From Alkalihalobacillus alcalophilus ATCC 27647 = CGMCC 1.3604 (lineage in GTDB: Bacteria > Bacillota > Bacilli > Bacillales > Bacillaceae_D): DNA of 54,627 nt. Positions 17,406-25,637 of this stretch are shown piece by piece. Where the stretch lies: assembly GCF_000292245.2 (NCBI RefSeq), contig NZ_ALPT02000026.1:1-54627 (forward strand), given 5' to 3'. Every line of letters starts with the position of its first letter. Within the stretch, counting starts at the first letter, position 1. The translations under genes were made by a program, and so were the position numbers. The notes below the pieces were generated by a model, which was given only the letters and a program-made list of their open reading frames with translations, was not told the origin of the DNA and ran no database searches.

Positions 17406-19194
17406 GAACCTCACCCTCCATCTTGATTGGTAATATGATTCGAACTTTAAATCCGCCAGTTTGTATGTTTTCTAAAGACATCTCTGTATGCTCGCCATAA
17501 TAGAGCTTTAAACGGCGATACACATTTTGTAAGCCAATGCCTGTTCCACTATTGCTAACCATATTTTGATTAGTGGCCAGCTGTGTGTTAATCATTTCTA
17601 ATCTTTCTTCGGAAACTCCAAGACCATTATCTTGAATTTCTATCACGATTTTATCTTTGTGCTTATCACAAGTAACAGAAACGGTTCCAACAATCTCGTG
17701 GCTATCAAAGCCGTGGTTAAAGTAGTTTTCCACGAGTGGTTGTAAAATCATTTTCGGGACATATACCTCTTTGACGTCATTTTTAATCATAATCGAGTAG
17801 TCTAATTTATCTTCAAAGCGTTGTTTTTGTAAAAGAAGATAAGAAGAGAGATAATCGAGCTCTTGTGATAAGGTCACCATTGATTCAGATGTATTGATGC
17901 TATAGCGCATGATTTTCGATAAATCGGTAATGAGTGTATAAACTTTAGGGGCATCACTTTTTAACGCCAATGTCCCAATTGATTGTAGGGCATTATAAAG
18001 GAAGTGCGGATTAATTTGTGACTGTAAAACTTTCAATTGATTCGTTTTATTTTCGATTTCTAATTTATATTCGCGATTAATAAGCTGATCGATCTTTTTC
18101 ACCATTGATTTAAAACTCTCCCCAAGTTCACCGATTTCATCATTGCCAAGTGAGTGGAATTGTACTTTCATATTGCCTTTTTTGACTTCATTTATATTTT
18201 TGACAAGGACGGTCAAGGGGTTCGTGATTTTAAAGGAAACAAATAAAGTAGCGACGATGACTAGAAATAGGCCTAACATTCCGAAAATGATATTAATAAA
18301 AGCCACATTATAAGCACTTTCGAATAAGGTGCTAGCAGGAATGATTTTTATAAGCTTCCAGCCACCACGAGATTCAGCGATTGTATCATAAATTAAAACA
18401 AACGGCTCATTCGATTCAGACCACTCTAAAACACCACTATTTTGTTCTTGCGCTAGCACTTGTGCAATCCACTCTTGTTCCTTTCTTTCGTTTAATACGG
18501 AGGAGGACTGATAAACAAACTCGCCCTCGGTTGTAACAATAAAAAGCTCCTCATTTCCTTTTATATATAGATGTTCACTTAATTCAACGAGCTTCCGTCC
18601 ATTGATTTGTAAGGAAATATAAGCGAGAATGTCTTTAGCTGGAACGTTTTGTAAAGAGCGGTGTAAGCTAAAAGAATGATGGGGATTTTTCCCTTCATTC
18701 GGTTTGATATATAAATTAAAAGGGCTTTCACTTGCTTGCTCATAAAAGGAAAAATTCAAATCCTTTCGTTGTTCGGAATAAATGACCGAAGATTGTTTAG
18801 AAGTTGTAATAAATTGACTGTTCTTTTCAATAAATAAATCGACGGATTCGATGCTTTGATCCGCGTACAATATCGTTTGTAATAACTGATTTACGGAACG
18901 AACAGATATAGGTTGTTCTCTTAAGTTGGCTGATTTTAAATAGCTAATAAATTCAAGATTGTTATAAACAGATAAGGTTAGGTTATTAAGCTCCTTTACA
19001 TAACTATCGATGTTGACTTTCCCTTGATAAAGGAGGTTTACATTTTCTTCAACTGCTTGGTCCTTTAATGATTCCTTTGTATATAAAAAAGTGACCACAA
19101 TCGAGGCACCGAACGGAATAATCGTAAATAATAATAAAAGAGTAATTAATTTTTGGCGAATGCTAGATTTCAGTTTGAACACCTCTTCCAACAT
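17380..19194 (-). CDS. Sensor histidine kinase, YesM family
   Basis: Membrane kinase of about 604 residues. TM1 lies at about 16-38, followed by a large extracellular sensor domain to about 290, then TM2 at about 295-320 and a HAMP segment (FKITNPLTVLVKNINEVKKG). The His_kinase motif is QINPHFLYNALQSIG, and the ATPase has N-box QPLVENYFNHG, G1 QDNGLGVS and G2 GTGIGLQN. This pairs with the AraC-type regulator downstream, with which it overlaps. ATG 19194 lacks a clear ribosome binding site. A start a few codons later, after GGAAGAGG, is possible. Confidence 0.9.
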   Translation of the reverse strand: MLEEVFKLKSSIRQKLITLLLLFTIIPFGASIVVTFLYTKESLKDQAVEENVNLLYQGKVNIDSYVKELNNLTLSVYNNLEFISYLKSANLREQPISVRSVNQLLQTILYADQSIESVDLFIEKNSQFITTSKQSSVIYSEQRKDLNFSFYEQASESPFNLYIKPNEGKNPHHSFSLHRSLQNVPAKDILAYISLQINGRKLVELSEHLYIKGNEELFIVTTEGEFVYQSSSVLNERKEQEWIAQVLAQEQNSGVLEWSESNEPFVLIYDTIAESRGGWKLIKIIPASTLFESAYNVAFINIIFGMLGLFLVIVATLFVSFKITNPLTVLVKNINEVKKGNMKVQFHSLGNDEIGELGESFKSMVKKIDQLINREYKLEIENKTNQLKVLQSQINPHFLYNALQSIGTLALKSDAPKVYTLITDLSKIMRYSINTSESMVTLSQELDYLSSYLLLQKQRFEDKLDYSIMIKNDVKEVYVPKMILQPLVENYFNHGFDSHEIVGTVSVTCDKHKDKIVIEIQDNGLGVSEERLEMINTQLATNQNMVSNSGTGIGLQNVYRRLKLYYGEHTEMSLENIQTGGFKVRIILPIKMEGEVLEGDHSRR

Positions 19195-19219
19195 TTAAAT
19201 CTATCTTTAAGTATAAAGT

Positions 19220-19250
19220 AGAAAGCATACCTAAGATAGATATGCTTTCT
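19220..19250 (-). other. Stem-loop between binding-protein and kinase genes
   Basis: AGAAAGCATA and TATGCTTTCT form a perfect 10-bp stem around an 11-nt loop in the 88-bp gap. No T tract follows on the minus strand. It could protect the abundant binding-protein mRNA 3' end and lower read-through into the kinase gene. Confidence 0.65.
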
Positions 19251-19282
19251 AAATATATTTTGTTAGAAGATATTTGAAGCTA

Positions 19283-20572
19283 TTACTTTAAATTTTGCCA
19301 AGTGGAATCCATTCTTTCGAGTACCGTATCGTAGTCAATTTGACCGGCTACATATTCTTGGATAATGGCAGCGAAGTCTTGATTCGCACCGTCTGGCCAT
19401 CTAAACCAGTTCCACGGTAATGTTTGATCGTCTGATGAATATTCTAAAATGACTTCACCTAATGCTCCGAGTCCGGTTGGTTCAATATGGTCAAAGGCTG
19501 GAATAAAAGCAAATTCTTCTGTCATATAACGTTGACCTGTTTCAGAAGATACCATCCAGTCTAATAGTAATTTGGCTTCTTCAATATGTGGAGAATTTTT
19601 ATTAACCGCCCAGTTGTTTGGAACGCCAATTGGTAATCTTGCATCACCGTTATCATCTAATGAGATAGGGAGGATCCCCATGTTCATCTCTGGATTCAGT
19701 TCATAAATCATATTTTCAATCCAGTTTCCTTGTTGAATTATTGCCGTTTCACCTGTTGCAAAATAAGTTACTTGAGAATTATAATCGGTCGTTAAAGGAT
19801 TTGAGTTTCCATATTCAATCTCTAAATCAACTAAACGTTGAAAATCAATAAACTTCTGGTTGTTTGCCATTGTTTCAGTGCCTTCTGATAATGCATCAAT
19901 AAAAGCAGCTGGGTCGTCTTGTTCAGCAAATGGAATGTTTAATAAATGTTGGCCAATGACCCACCACTCCGCATATCCAGCAGAAAAAGCGGTAATGTCA
20001 TTTTCCTCTAATTTTTGAACAGCAGCTAGTAATTCAGAATAAGTCGTTGGTTCTTCGGTAATACCTGCTTCTGCAAATAAATCTTTGTTGTAAATAAATC
20101 CATATCCTTCAAGGTTAACAGGCATTCCGTAAAGTTTACCGTCTGTATCAGTCATTGGTACTGCACCAATAGGAAGGAGGTGTTCAACCCAAGGTTCGTC
20201 TGATAAATCGGCTAAATGCTCTTTCCATAATCCAAGCTCTGTAAAGCCTCCGTTATTGAAAATATCTGGTTGTTCGCCTGAAGCAAATTTTGCTTTTAAT
20301 GCAGCACTATAATCAGCACCACCACCAACTGTTTCTAATTGGACGCGAATGTTCGGATGTTCCTCATGAAATTCCTGTAGCATCTCAAGTAATTGGTCGG
20401 CAATTTCGACTTTAAATTGGAACATGTTTAAGGTTACAACCTCATCACTACTACCTGATCCACCTTGATCTCCATCTGTTGTAGAAGATCCATCTGTCTC
20501 ATCTGAACCACAAGCACTTAATAATCCTAACGCTAAAATTGATGTAAAAAACCACTTTGTTAACTTCTTCAT
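19283..20572 (-). CDS. Extracellular sugar-binding lipoprotein of an ABC importer (family 1)
   Basis: Lipoprotein with a hydrophobic leader and lipobox LLSAC, giving lipidated Cys21. A low-complexity Ser/Gly/Asp linker follows. The mature protein shows the family 1 solute-binding pattern, with VTLNMFQFKVEIADQLLEML at the start, the hinge-region segment DIFNNGGFTELG, and GVPNNWAVNKNSP late. The high acidic content suits an exported protein of a salt- or alkali-tolerant organism, but this is only suggestive. The substrate is likely an oligosaccharide or sugar, not identifiable here. Confidence 0.9.
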   Translation of the reverse strand: MKKLTKWFFTSILALGLLSACGSDETDGSSTTDGDQGGSGSSDEVVTLNMFQFKVEIADQLLEMLQEFHEEHPNIRVQLETVGGGADYSAALKAKFASGEQPDIFNNGGFTELGLWKEHLADLSDEPWVEHLLPIGAVPMTDTDGKLYGMPVNLEGYGFIYNKDLFAEAGITEEPTTYSELLAAVQKLEENDITAFSAGYAEWWVIGQHLLNIPFAEQDDPAAFIDALSEGTETMANNQKFIDFQRLVDLEIEYGNSNPLTTDYNSQVTYFATGETAIIQQGNWIENMIYELNPEMNMGILPISLDDNGDARLPIGVPNNWAVNKNSPHIEEAKLLLDWMVSSETGQRYMTEEFAFIPAFDHIEPTGLGALGEVILEYSSDDQTLPWNWFRWPDGANQDFAAIIQEYVAGQIDYDTVLERMDSTWQNLK

Positions 20573-20636
20573 ATTCAGTAACCTCCCCTTTAATTGTACT
20601 ATTTAATTTGTAGTAAAAACTACAAAATGGATAACG

Positions 20637-21458
20637 TTATTTAATTGAACCAGCGGCAATTCCTTTAATAATATGCTTCTGCAAAAATAAGAAGAAAATA
20701 ATAACAGGAGTAATCCCTAGAACTAATGCAGCTAATCCCATATCCCACTGTTTTGTATACTGAGCAAAGAATGAGCTCGTCGCGAGTGGAATCGTTCTTA
20801 AGTTTGGATCCTGTAAAACAAGAAGTGGTAATAAGTAATCATTCCAGATCCACAACGTATTTAAAATAACGACTGTAACCGTAATCGGTTTTAACAAAGG
20901 AAAGACAATATTCCAAAAAACCCGAAACTGTGAACAACCATCTATACGTGCTGATTCCTCAATTTCAATCGGTACAGTCTTAATAAAACCGTGGTAAAGA
21001 AATAAGGAAAGCGGGACACCAAAGCCGAAATACATAATGACAATGCCAGGAATGCTATTCATAATACCAATCATGCCACCCCATTTAACGAGTGGAATCA
21101 TTACCGCTTGAAAGGGAATGACCATGGCCGAGACAAACATAATAAAAAGAATTTTGCTGAACTTCCCTGGAGTCCTAACCATTTTCCAAGCCGCCATTGA
21201 ACTAATTACGACAAGACCAATATTACTTAAAACAGTGATAATAAAAGAGTTAAAGAAGGCCTTTGGGAAATTAATAATCTGCCAAACCTTTACATAGTTT
21301 GAAAACAAAACTTCTTTCGGTAAGGCCGCCGAATTAACTAATATTTCCGAGAAACTTTTTAAAGAATTGACAATAACAAAGTAAAAGGGAATGAGGAAAA
21401 TAAGCGCGATAATGATTGCGATAACCTCTAGTAAAAACGTTCGCTTTGTATAGTGCAT
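20637..21458 (-). CDS. ABC sugar transporter permease, MalG type
   Basis: Inner-membrane permease with six predicted TM helices and the EAA loop EIEESARIDGCSQFRVFWNIVFPLLKP near residues 167-193, which contacts the ATPase. It usually pairs with a MalF-type partner, here encoded immediately upstream. ATG 21458 overlaps the upstream stop as TGATG. No ATPase gene is in this operon, so a shared MsmX-type ATPase encoded elsewhere must energise it. Confidence 0.93.
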   Translation of the reverse strand: MHYTKRTFLLEVIAIIIALIFLIPFYFVIVNSLKSFSEILVNSAALPKEVLFSNYVKVWQIINFPKAFFNSFIITVLSNIGLVVISSMAAWKMVRTPGKFSKILFIMFVSAMVIPFQAVMIPLVKWGGMIGIMNSIPGIVIMYFGFGVPLSLFLYHGFIKTVPIEIEESARIDGCSQFRVFWNIVFPLLKPITVTVVILNTLWIWNDYLLPLLVLQDPNLRTIPLATSSFFAQYTKQWDMGLAALVLGITPVIIFFLFLQKHIIKGIAAGSIK

Positions 21459-22405
21459 CAAGCTTCAACCTCCCTTTTCTTTGTAATCGATACTTGAATT
21501 GTTGTAAATATTGCGACAACTAGGAAGAAGAGAATCGATTTTGCCGAGCCAATTCCGTAGTTATTCATCGTAAATGCTTCATTATAAATGTTAATCGCAA
21601 CCGATTCGGTCGAGTTAAATGGACCACCACCTGTTAAGGAAAGGTTTAAGTCAAATATTTTAAAGGCCATTGAAATCGTTAAAAACAAACAAATCGTAAA
21701 AGCCGGCAAGACAAGCGGAATGATGATTTTTCTAAGTAGTTGGAAGGCATTAGCCCCATCAATTTTTGCGGCTTCTATTAGAGAACGATCCAACCCTTGT
21801 AATGCGGCAACATAAATGACCATCATATAACCACTAATCTGCCAAGCGAAGACAATAACAATGCCCCAAAAAGCGGTGTTGGCATCTCCTAACCAAGGTT
21901 GCTGAAAGAAACCAATGTTGGTCATATCGCCAATCACGGCAAAACCACGAACAAAGATAAACTGCCAAATAAATCCGAGTAAAAGTCCACCAATGACATT
22001 CGGTAAAAAATAGACGGTTCTTAATAAATTTTTCGTTTTAAGTGCCGCATTTAAAATAAGTGCTAACGTAAAACCAATCGCATTACTAATTAAAACAGCG
22101 GCAATCATAAACTTGGTTGTAAAAAGAAAGGAGTTAAAGAAACGCGTATCATTTGTAAAAATCCTTATATAATTATCAAGTCCAACCCATTCAACTGTTG
22201 AACTAATGCCATTCCATGAAGTGAAGGAATAATAAACCCCCATCCCAAACGGAATCATCTGAATCATGATAAAAAATAATAACGCAGGACCAACAAATGC
22301 CAAATATCCAATCATCGAACGTGCTCGTCTTTTTTTTGCTGCTTTTGTTATTAATGAATCACTAAGTCGAGCATGTGATTCCTCTTGTTTTGTCACTAAC
22401 GCCAC
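21458..22405 (-). CDS. ABC sugar transporter permease, MalF type
   Basis: Permease of 315 residues. The positively charged N-terminal segment (KAAKKRRARS) precedes six TM helices. The EAA motif is LIEAAKIDGANAFQLLRKIIIPL. First gene of the operon and preceded by GAGGAGGTGC before a GTG start. The gene order permease, permease, binding protein, kinase, regulator suggests that the kinase senses or works with the transported sugar. Confidence 0.92.
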   Translation of the reverse strand: MALVTKQEESHARLSDSLITKAAKKRRARSMIGYLAFVGPALLFFIMIQMIPFGMGVYYSFTSWNGISSTVEWVGLDNYIRIFTNDTRFFNSFLFTTKFMIAAVLISNAIGFTLALILNAALKTKNLLRTVYFLPNVIGGLLLGFIWQFIFVRGFAVIGDMTNIGFFQQPWLGDANTAFWGIVIVFAWQISGYMMVIYVAALQGLDRSLIEAAKIDGANAFQLLRKIIIPLVLPAFTICLFLTISMAFKIFDLNLSLTGGGPFNSTESVAINIYNEAFTMNNYGIGSAKSILFFLVVAIFTTIQVSITKKREVEA

Positions 22406-22520
22406 ACGCTAGCACCTCCTCTTTTAAGTGAAAAATTGAGTTAAATATGAGTAAAGTTAAGAATATAAAGTGTGAATGAATAAAATGTTAGCGGTTGCTT
22501 TTGATGAAACTGGTTTGCTT

Positions 22521-22547
22521 TGTAACCGCTTACAGTTATTAATTATA
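22521..22547 (-). promoter_or_regulatory. cre site and -10 box of the ABC sugar operon
   Basis: The plus strand at 22521-22534 reads TGTAACCGCTTACA, a full match to the CcpA catabolite-response consensus TGWAANCGNTNWCA. On the minus strand a perfect -10 TATAAT lies at 22547-22542, just upstream of the cre, so CcpA would block near the transcription start. No good -35 is seen, which fits an operon needing activation by the AraC-type regulator. A weaker cre-like sequence lies near 22488-22501. Confidence 0.75.
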
Positions 22548-22616
22548 AGGACAAATGTCTAAAAAGAATATCCACTCAGTTGACTAAAGAGGTGCACTGT
22601 ATTGACCTATGTTAGT

Positions 22617-22700
22617 TGCGATTGAATCAAAGGCTCCCAATGAAGCAAAATGACCATTAATAAAAGCAGCAAAAGAAATAGAAGAGCCCTTTCTCACCTC
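22617..22700. repeat. Diverged family B repeat remnant
   Basis: GAATCAAAGGCTCCCAATGAAGCAAAA and the following AATAAAAGCAGCAAAAGAAAT resemble one and a half copies of the 52-bp unit at 15608-15800. It lies between the divergent ABC operon and the thioredoxin-fold gene. Confidence 0.55.
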
Positions 22701-22765
22701 AACTCCTCCATATTTGCCCTTCATACATAAAAAAGAGTACAATTAAATCAATAGGAGTTGAGTTA

Positions 22766-23011
22766 ATGATGGTGCAAGTAGAAGTAATGTCAAAAAATCA
22801 ATGTCCACTATGCGTGGAAGCGATTGCTGAGTTAAGAAACCTTCAGAATGAGATTGAGTTTGAGATTAAAGTGACGGATATTTATCAGGATGATGCCCTT
22901 TTGGAAAAGTATCAACTTATGATTCCTGTTGTTTTAGTTGGAGGGAAAGAAGTTGGCTATGGTCATATTTCTGCATTAGATGTTCGGGAAGCGATAAAAA
23001 AGTTAAAATAA
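22766..23011 (+). CDS. Glutaredoxin-like small thioredoxin-fold protein
   Basis: An 81-residue protein with a Cys-Pro-Leu-Cys redox motif (Cys13 and Cys16) after a first beta strand, and the cis-Pro segment MIPVVLVGGKEVGYG around residues 51-65. This is the compact glutaredoxin or DUF836-like pattern. It has its own AGGAG site. It lies upstream of the cggR operon in the same orientation. The redox partner is unknown. Confidence 0.8.
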   Translation: MMVQVEVMSKNQCPLCVEAIAELRNLQNEIEFEIKVTDIYQDDALLEKYQLMIPVVLVGGKEVGYGHISALDVREAIKKLK

Positions 23012-23099
23012 TGAGGTTTTGTTTGTTCCATAATTGGTTATAGTAGAATAGTGATAAATGGAACAATAAAAATAATCGCTCATTTACTGAATATTTAGC

Positions 23100-23200
23100 T
23101 TGTATCTGGATGAGATTATTGATAAAATGATGTTGAAGACAGAGAGGTTATTTTTTATTCTTATCGGGACGTAAAATGTCATCGCGGGACGTATTCCGAC
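23100..23200 (+). promoter_or_regulatory. First cggR promoter with CggR operator O1
   Basis: TTGTAT (23100-23105), a 17-bp spacer and TAAAAT (23123-23128) form a possible promoter. Downstream, 23165-23200 reads CGGGAC, N6, TGTC, N4, CGGGAC, N6, CGAC. This matches the direct-repeat CggR operator known from B. subtilis (CGGGAC-N6-TGTC twice), with one imperfect last element. Confidence 0.85.
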
Positions 23201-23231
23201 CCTGATGCACTTGCCGACAAAATATATGCAC

Positions 23232-23308
23232 TTGAATGTATTTAAGAGTAAAATTATATTTTTTTGTTTTCGTGGGACGTAAAATGTCATCGTGGGACTG
23301 TTTATGAC
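23232..23308 (+). promoter_or_regulatory. Second cggR promoter with CggR operator O2
   Basis: TTGAAT (23232-23237), 17 bp and TATATT (23255-23260) are followed at 23273-23308 by TGGGAC, N6, TGTC, N4, TGGGAC, N6, TGAC. O2 repeats the O1 sequence GGGACGTAAAATGTCATCG almost exactly. It lies about 60 bp before the CggR start codon, where a bound repressor would act as a roadblock. Confidence 0.85.
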
Positions 23309-23366
23309 CCGGAACGAAATTAACCTATTCAAAATCGCCATTAGGAAGTCAAAAGGAGCTTTGGAT

Positions 23367-24386
23367 ATGAGGTCTTTAATCACGTTACAAAAACAATTAT
23401 TGCCTGATGTGCTTGATGTGATGGTGAAGCGCTATCGAATTTTACAAAACATTCGATTGATGCAACCGATCGGAAGGCGCAGTTTATCGGCCAATATTCA
23501 ATTATCAGAACGTGTATTAAGAAGCGAAGTGACGTTTCTGAAGGATCAAAGGCTCGTTGATTTTACGACTGCTGGTATGAGCTTAACCGAACAAGGCGAA
23601 GGATTATTTCTTGAATTAGAAGAGATGATGAAAGAGCTACTTGGTTTAAGCAGTTTAGAGAAAGAACTTGAACAGCGACTTGGGGTACCTAAGGTGATTG
23701 TTGTATCGGGTGATAGTGATGAGAATGATTGGGTGAAGCATGAATTAGGTCAGGCAACATCACTTGAATTAAGTTCTCGTCTCAAACCAAAAGATGTTGT
23801 AGCTGTTATGGGTGGGACGACTTTAGCCGCTGTCGCACGTATGATGACAGCCGATGCTAAAAATCGAGAAGTTGTTTTTGTGCCAGCACGTGGTGGTCTC
23901 GGTGAAAAAGTGGAAAATCAGGCGAATACAATTAGTGCTGAGTTCGCTAGTCGAGCAGGTGCCCAGTATCGTTTGTTACATGTTCCTGATCAATTGAGTG
24001 AAGAAGCATATTCTTCCTTAATTTTAGAGCCATCTGTGCAAGAAATTTTAACGATTATCAAATCCGCTTCTGTTGTTATCCACGGAATTGGAGATGCGGA
24101 AACGATGGCCACACGAAGAAATTCGAAAGTGCCTTCCCTCCAAAAATTAATAGACAATCATGCAGTAGGTGAAGCTTTTGGTTATTATTTTGATGAAAAT
24201 GGGAAGAGTATTTATAAGCAACGAACAATTGGTTTGCAGTTAGATGAACTGGACCAAGATAAGTATGTAATATCAGTCGCAGGTGGTCATTCAAAAGCCA
24301 AAGCGATTGCTGCATATGTGAAAAATCGCCCAAGTGATGTATTGGTAACAGACGAAGGGGCAGCGAGAAGTTTACTTGATTTATAA
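23367..24386 (+). CDS. cggR: Central glycolytic genes regulator CggR
   Basis: SorC/DeoR-family repressor of the lower glycolytic operon, released by fructose-1,6-bisphosphate. The N-terminal winged helix (IGRRSLSANIQLSERVLRSEV) is followed by the sugar-phosphate-binding domain with VAVMGGTTLAAVA, FVPARGGLGE and VTDEGAA. Length of 339 residues matches the family. ATG 23367 lies 9 bp from AAGGAG. The longer reading from 23292 runs into operator O2 and is unlikely. It is autoregulated through O1 and O2. Confidence 0.95.
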   Translation: MRSLITLQKQLLPDVLDVMVKRYRILQNIRLMQPIGRRSLSANIQLSERVLRSEVTFLKDQRLVDFTTAGMSLTEQGEGLFLELEEMMKELLGLSSLEKELEQRLGVPKVIVVSGDSDENDWVKHELGQATSLELSSRLKPKDVVAVMGGTTLAAVARMMTADAKNREVVFVPARGGLGEKVENQANTISAEFASRAGAQYRLLHVPDQLSEEAYSSLILEPSVQEILTIIKSASVVIHGIGDAETMATRRNSKVPSLQKLIDNHAVGEAFGYYFDENGKSIYKQRTIGLQLDELDQDKYVISVAGGHSKAKAIAAYVKNRPSDVLVTDEGAARSLLDL

Positions 24387-24401
24387 GATAGTTAGATAAG
24401 A

Positions 24402-24468
24402 GGGAATTTCCTTTAGGTTGATGTTTTATGCATCGATCGTGAATGAATACTCGAACATTCCCTTTTTG
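24402..24468 (+). other. Stem-loop in the cggR-gapA intergenic region
   Basis: GGGAAT (24402-24407) pairs with ATTCCC (24457-24462), which is followed by TTTTT, enclosing a long loop. In B. subtilis the cggR-gapA message is cleaved close to this point, making gapA mRNA far more abundant than cggR mRNA. The hairpin could be a weak terminator or the processing structure. Confidence 0.5.
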
Positions 24469-24521
24469 ATATAAATTTTTTTAAAATAAAATTGGATGGA
24501 AATTATAGGAGGAGATTTATC

Positions 24522-25529
24522 ATGGCAACAAAAATCGGTATTAATGGTTTTGGAAGAATTGGACGTAATGTATTCCGTGCAGCTTTAAACAACCCAAATG
24601 TAGAGGTAGTGGCAATCAACGACTTAACAGATGCCCAAATGCTTGCACACTTATTAAAATATGATACAGTTCACGGTAGATTAGACGCAGAAGTTGAAGT
24701 TAAAGAAGATAACTTAGTTGTAAATGGTCAAGTGATTAACGTTTCTGCTGAGCGTGACCCAGCAAAATTAGCATGGGCTGATCGTGGTGTTGAAGTTGTT
24801 ATTGAATCAACTGGATTCTTCACAAAACGTGCGGATGCAGCGAAACATATCGAAGCAGGTGCTAAAAAAGTTATTATCTCAGCTCCAGCATCTGATGAAG
24901 ATATTACGGTTGTTATGGGTGTTAACGAAGACAAGTATGACGCTGCTAACCACAACGTTATCTCAAATGCATCTTGTACAACAAACTGCTTAGCTCCATT
25001 TGCGAAAGTATTAAACGATAAGTTTGGTGTACGTCGTGGAATGATGACGACTGTTCACTCTTATACAAATGATCAACAAATCTTAGACTTACCACATAAA
25101 GATTACCGTCGTGCTCGTGCAGCTGCGGAGAATATTATTCCAACATCTACTGGTGCTGCAAAAGCGGTAGCGTTAGTTCTTCCTGAATTAAAAGGAAAAT
25201 TAAATGGTGGAGCAATGCGTGTTCCAACACCTAACGTTTCATTAGTAGATTTAGTAGCTGAACTAGATAAAGAAGTAACTGCAGAAGAAATCAATGCAGC
25301 ATTTAAAGAAGCAGCTGAAGGTCCATTAAAAGGAATCCTTGGTTACAGCGAAGATCCATTAGTTTCTGGTGACTACAATGGTGATGCTCATTCTTCTACT
25401 ATCGATGCTCTTTCAACAATGGTTATGGAAGGAAACATGGTAAAAGTTATTTCTTGGTATGACAATGAATCTGGTTATTCACACCGTGTTGTTGACCTTG
25501 TTGATTATATTGCTAGTAAAGGCTTATAA
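24522..25529 (+). CDS. gapA: Glyceraldehyde-3-phosphate dehydrogenase
   Basis: NAD-dependent glycolytic dehydrogenase. The Rossmann motif is INGFGRIGRNVFRA, the catalytic Cys is in SNASCTTNCLAP near residue 152, and a His lies in TTVHSYTNDQ. ATG 24522 sits behind AGGAGGAGAT. Longer readings are shadows. The codon use is biased as in a very highly expressed gene. It is the glycolytic (gapA) rather than gluconeogenic (gapB) copy, given its place behind cggR. Confidence 0.97.
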   Translation: MATKIGINGFGRIGRNVFRAALNNPNVEVVAINDLTDAQMLAHLLKYDTVHGRLDAEVEVKEDNLVVNGQVINVSAERDPAKLAWADRGVEVVIESTGFFTKRADAAKHIEAGAKKVIISAPASDEDITVVMGVNEDKYDAANHNVISNASCTTNCLAPFAKVLNDKFGVRRGMMTTVHSYTNDQQILDLPHKDYRRARAAAENIIPTSTGAAKAVALVLPELKGKLNGGAMRVPTPNVSLVDLVAELDKEVTAEEINAAFKEAAEGPLKGILGYSEDPLVSGDYNGDAHSSTIDALSTMVMEGNMVKVISWYDNESGYSHRVVDLVDYIASKGL

Positions 25530-25549
25530 TCTAATTTGATAGTGAAAAA

Positions 25550-25579
25550 TGGGGAGTAGAATTTTTCTAGCTCCCCTTT
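25550..25579 (+). terminator. Hairpin after gapA
   Basis: GGGGAG-TAGA pairs with TCTA-G-CTCCCC with one bulge, followed by TTTCC. The short T run suggests an attenuator or mRNA 3'-end stabiliser between gapA and pgk rather than a full stop. Confidence 0.6.
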
Positions 25580-25637
25580 CCATTGATTAAGGATATCCGT
25601 CTAAAAAAATAGGTAGGCTAAAGGAGGTCATATGCTC

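Noticed and set aside
23292..23366. Longer N-terminus for CggR
   Set aside because: It would start inside operator O2. ATG 23367 has a proper ribosome binding site and matches the family length.
23084..23383. Minus-strand ORF over the cggR promoter region
   Set aside because: It covers the two CggR operators and promoters. Its repetitive wording comes from the operator duplication.
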